DNA from: Acidovorax sp. sif1233
GTDB lineage: Bacteria; Pseudomonadota; Gammaproteobacteria; Burkholderiales; Burkholderiaceae_C
Direction: 5' to 3'
Assembly (NCBI RefSeq): GCF_019218755.1
Contig: NZ_JAHUWZ010000004.1
Location: forward strand, 62,001 to 126,000
DNA length: 64,000 bases
Under the pieces are notes generated by a model. It was given only the letters and a program-made list of their open reading frames with translations, searched no databases and was not told the DNA's origin. Positions 61,266 through 64,000 of this stretch are shown piece by piece. The number at the start of each line of letters is the position of its first letter. The first letter of the stretch is position 1. Both the position numbers and the translations under genes were made by a program.

Positions 61266-62900
61266 TCAGCCGATCACGCGGGTGGCCGTGGCGTCCAGCT
61301 TGGGGGGATTCTCGAACGTATGGAAAGGTGCTGGCGACGGGACTTCCCATTCCAGGCCTTCGGCGCCGTCCCAGGGCTTGGCCGCAGCCTTCTCGCCCTT
61401 GCCGCGCATGGCGGGGATGATCACCGCCACGAAGAAGTACACCTGCGCGAGACCGAAGCCCAGCGCGCCCACCGAAGCGATGGCGTTGAAGTCGGCGAAC
61501 TGCATCGGGTAGTCGGCATAACGGCGTGGCATGCCGGCCAGGCCCAGGAAGTGCATCGGGAAGAAGGTGATGTTGAAGAAGATCAGCGAGGACCAGAAGT
61601 GGATCTGGCCGCGCGTTTCGGAATACATCACGCCGGTCCACTTGGGCAGCCAGTAGTACACGCCCGCGAACATCGAGAACAGCGAGCCGGCCACCAGCAC
61701 GTAGTGGAAGTGGGCCACCACGTAGTAGGTGTCCTGCAGCTGGATGTCGATGGGCGCCATGGCCAGGATCAGGCCGGTGAAGCCACCCATGGTGAACACG
61801 AAGATGAAGCCCACGGCGAACAGCATGGGGGTCTCGAACGTCATGGAGCCGCGCCACATGGTGGCGATCCAGTTGAAGATCTTCACGGCCGTGGGCACGG
61901 AGATCAGCATGGTGGCGTACATGAAGAACAGCTGGCCCGTCACGGGCATGCCGGTCGTGAACATGTGGTGTGCCCACACGATGAACGACAGGATGGCGAT
62001 GGAGGAGGTCGCGTACACCATGGAGGCGTAGCCGAAGAGCTTCTTGCGTGCGAACGCGGGCACGATCTGGCTGATGATGCCGAAGGCCGGCAAGATCATG
62101 ATGTACACCTCGGGGTGGCCGAAGAACCAGAAGATGTGCTGGTACATCACCGGGTCACCGCCGCCGGCGGGGTTGAAGAAGCTGGTGCCGAAGTGGCGGT
62201 CCGTCAGCGTCATGGTGATGGCGCCAGCCAGCACGGGCATCACGGCGATCAGCAGGTAGGCGGTGATCAGCCAAGTCCAGGCGAACATGGGCATCTTCAT
62301 CAGCGTCATGCCGGGCGCGCGCATGTTCAGGATGGTCACGATGATGTTGATCGAGCCCATGATGGACGAGGCACCCAGGATGTGCATCGCGAAGATGCCG
62401 GCGTCCATGGAGGGGCCCATCTGCAGCGTCAGCGGCGCGTACAGCGTCCAGCCGGCGGCGGGTGCGCCACCGGGCATGAAGAACGAGCTCACCAGCATGA
62501 TGGCCGCGGGGATCATCAGCCAGAAGCTGAAGTTGTTCATGCGCGCGAAGGCCATGTCGGATGCGCCGATCTGCAGCGGGATCATCCAGTTCGCGAAGCC
62601 CACGAAGGCCGGCATGATGGCGCCGAACACCATGATGAGGCCGTGCATGGTGGTGAGCTGGTTGAACAGCTCGGGGTTCACCAGCTGCAGGCCGGGCTGG
62701 AACAGCTCGGCGCGGATCAGCAGTGCCAGGACGCCGCCGACCATCAGCATGGCGAAGGCGAACAGCAGGTACAGGGTGCCGATGTCCTTGTGGTTGGTGG
62801 CGAACACCCAGCGGCGCCAGCCGGTGGGGCCGTGGTGGTGGTCGTGGCCGTCGTGTGCGTGATCGCCCGCGTGCCCGTGATTGTCGAGAACTGCGCTCAT
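61266..62900 (-). CDS. ctaD: Cytochrome c oxidase subunit I
   Basis: 544 residues, twelve membrane helices. Heme-copper ligands and channel residues are visible: [41 protein letters not shown] (CuB His and linked Tyr), [12 protein letters not shown] (two CuB His), and [12 protein letters not shown] with the heme a3 and a His. The first ~25 residues are His/Asp-rich. Terminal enzyme of aerobic respiration with ctaC and ctaE. Confidence 0.97.
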   Translation of the reverse strand: MSAVLDNHGHAGDHAHDGHDHHHGPTGWRRWVFATNHKDIGTLYLLFAFAMLMVGGVLALLIRAELFQPGLQLVNPELFNQLTTMHGLIMVFGAIMPAFVGFANWMIPLQIGASDMAFARMNNFSFWLMIPAAIMLVSSFFMPGGAPAAGWTLYAPLTLQMGPSMDAGIFAMHILGASSIMGSINIIVTILNMRAPGMTLMKMPMFAWTWLITAYLLIAVMPVLAGAITMTLTDRHFGTSFFNPAGGGDPVMYQHIFWFFGHPEVYIMILPAFGIISQIVPAFARKKLFGYASMVYATSSIAILSFIVWAHHMFTTGMPVTGQLFFMYATMLISVPTAVKIFNWIATMWRGSMTFETPMLFAVGFIFVFTMGGFTGLILAMAPIDIQLQDTYYVVAHFHYVLVAGSLFSMFAGVYYWLPKWTGVMYSETRGQIHFWSSLIFFNITFFPMHFLGLAGMPRRYADYPMQFADFNAIASVGALGFGLAQVYFFVAVIIPAMRGKGEKAAAKPWDGAEGLEWEVPSPAPFHTFENPPKLDATATRVIG

Positions 62901-62930
62901 TTTGGATTCCTCAATACGATAGGGCGATGA

Positions 62931-64000
62931 TTACTTGCCACGCTGGGCCACGATTTCAGCAGGCTGCACCAGCTGGCCGGTCTTGTTGGACCAGGAGTTC
63001 TTCGTGTAGCTCACCACTGCGGCGATGTCGGTATCGCTCAGCTGAGCCCATGCAGGCATCGCGCCATTGGCCGCGCCCTTGAGCACGACCTGGATCTGCT
63101 TGGCATGGTCCGCATCCAGCACGATGGCCGAGCCGTCCAGCGGCTTGATGGGACCGGCGCCCTTGCCGTTGGCCTGGTGGCAGGCCGCGCAGTTGGCCGC
63201 ATACACCTTCTCGCCGCGCTTCATGATGTCGTCCAGGGTCCACACCTTGGTGGGGTCGTCCAGCTTGGCCGCGGCCTTCTTCTTTTGCTCGCCCACCCAG
63301 GCGGTGTAGTCCTCGGCGGACACGACCTTCACGTGGATGGGCATGTAGGCGTGTTCCTTGCCGCACAGTTCGGCGCACTGGCCATAGTAGTCACCGATCT
63401 TCTCGGCGCGGAACCAGGTGTCGCGCACGAAGCCGGGGATCGCGTCCTGCTTGATGCCGAAGGCGGGCACCATGAAGGCATGGATCACGTCGTTGGCGGT
63501 GGTGATGATGCGGACCTTCTTGCCCACGGGCACCACCATCGGATTGTCCACCTTCAGCAGGTAGTTGGCAGGGGCATCCTTGACGTTGCCGCTGTCGGAC
63601 ATCACGCGGTGGCTGCTGTCCAGCGTGGAGATGAAGGCCAGGCCCTCGCCTTCGCCGGTGATGTAGTCGTAGCCCCACTTCCACTGGTAGCCCGTGGTCT
63701 TGATGGTGAGGTCGGCATTGGTCGTGTCCTTCTGGGCCACCAGCACCTTCGTGGCGGGCAGGGCCATCAGGATCACGATGATGAACGGAACAATGGTCCA
63801 CACCACTTCCACCGTCACGGACTCATGGAAATTGGCCGATTTGGCGCCCTTGGAACGGCGGTGCTTCCAGATCGAGTAGAACATCACGGAGAACACTGCA
63901 ACAAAGATCACCGTGCAGATGATCAGCATCATCCAGTGCAGAAAATGCTGCTCTTCTGCGATCTTGGTGACGGGCGGCGCCAGGTTCAGCTGGTTGACTG
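62931..64000 (-). CDS. ctaC: Cytochrome c oxidase subunit II with cytochrome c domain, N-terminal end cut
   Basis: The frame is open to the window edge, so the start and signal are missing; ~356 codons are seen. After two membrane helices (MLIICTVIFVAVFSVMFY; VWTIVPFIIVILMALPA) comes the CuA domain with YGQCAELCGKEHAYMP. A C-terminal cytochrome c domain has CAACH in VYAANCAACHQANGKG and a likely Met ligand in GAMPAWAQL, making this a caa3-type oxidase that can take electrons from cytochrome c directly. Confidence 0.95.
   Translation of the reverse strand, partial: VNQLNLAPPVTKIAEEQHFLHWMMLIICTVIFVAVFSVMFYSIWKHRRSKGAKSANFHESVTVEVVWTIVPFIIVILMALPATKVLVAQKDTTNADLTIKTTGYQWKWGYDYITGEGEGLAFISTLDSSHRVMSDSGNVKDAPANYLLKVDNPMVVPVGKKVRIITTANDVIHAFMVPAFGIKQDAIPGFVRDTWFRAEKIGDYYGQCAELCGKEHAYMPIHVKVVSAEDYTAWVGEQKKKAAAKLDDPTKVWTLDDIMKRGEKVYAANCAACHQANGKGAGPIKPLDGSAIVLDADHAKQIQVVLKGAANGAMPAWAQLSDTDIAAVVSYTKNSWSNKTGQLVQPAEIVAQRGK

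Noticed and set aside
1..64000. tRNA, rRNA, CRISPR arrays, insertion sequences, phage or toxin-antitoxin genes
   Set aside because: Looked for on both strands by eye; no cloverleaf, spacer array, transposase, integrase or recognisable toxin pair was found.

Overview
This window is a high-GC chromosomal segment from a betaproteobacterium, most likely Comamonadaceae (Acidovorax-like). The evidence is the caa3-type cytochrome oxidase gene order with its small Comamonad-type partners, the nad/que/pan/bio cofactor blocks, a perfect CIRCE element in front of rpoH, and two families of dispersed hairpin repeats of a kind I associate with this family. No rRNA, tRNA, CRISPR array or insertion sequence was found.

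Layout. 1-14.4 kb is almost entirely cofactor biosynthesis: the end of scpA, nadB-queE-queD-panD-bioA-bioD-bioF (chained by overlapping stop/start codons), a secreted alpha-carbonic anhydrase, a small tautomerase, a fused pabB-pabC, the nadC-nadA pair, and panB-panC divergent from nadC across a perfect inverted repeat. 14.5-21.7 kb holds an alpha/beta hydrolase, a zinc-ribbon metallopeptidase-like protein, a three-gene envelope-stress set (DUF1328, DUF883, BON lipoprotein), a CHASE3 histidine kinase divergent from a NarL-type regulator, an orphan receiver and a MoeB/ThiF enzyme. 21.8-39.5 kb is housekeeping: ctpA, gpmA, rhodanese-grxC-secB-gpsA, lysA/lysR, coaD, rsmD, two M16 peptidases, ftsY, a large GGDEF-EAL protein, an EF-hand-like protein and cutA.

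39.7-49.5 kb is an AT-richer accessory island for surface glycans or lipids: a two-domain glycosyltransferase, a coiled-coil protein, a UbiA-type prenyltransferase, a 1024-residue fusion of a GT-C-like membrane domain with a C-terminal all-helical domain carrying a DxDD motif, a GT2 glycosyltransferase, a membrane protein and a methyltransferase. The fusion next to the UbiA gene is the best candidate for an undescribed system.

49.7-64 kb holds rpoH under a CIRCE element, a TctC/Bug-type binding protein, an FNR-type regulator, a PAS-GGDEF-EAL protein, and the cytochrome c oxidase locus read leftward from ctaC (cut by the window edge) through ctaD, ctaG, ctaE, surf1, ctaA and ctaB to sco1.

The most unusual cross-cutting observation is a roughly 60-bp, two-hairpin, AT-richer repeat present in seven copies. 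One copy encodes essentially the whole signal sequence of an M16 peptidase. Another encodes the hydrophobic core of the Sco1 lipoprotein signal in the same reading frame. A third lies in frame inside gpsA, and two supply start codons (gpsA and pabB).
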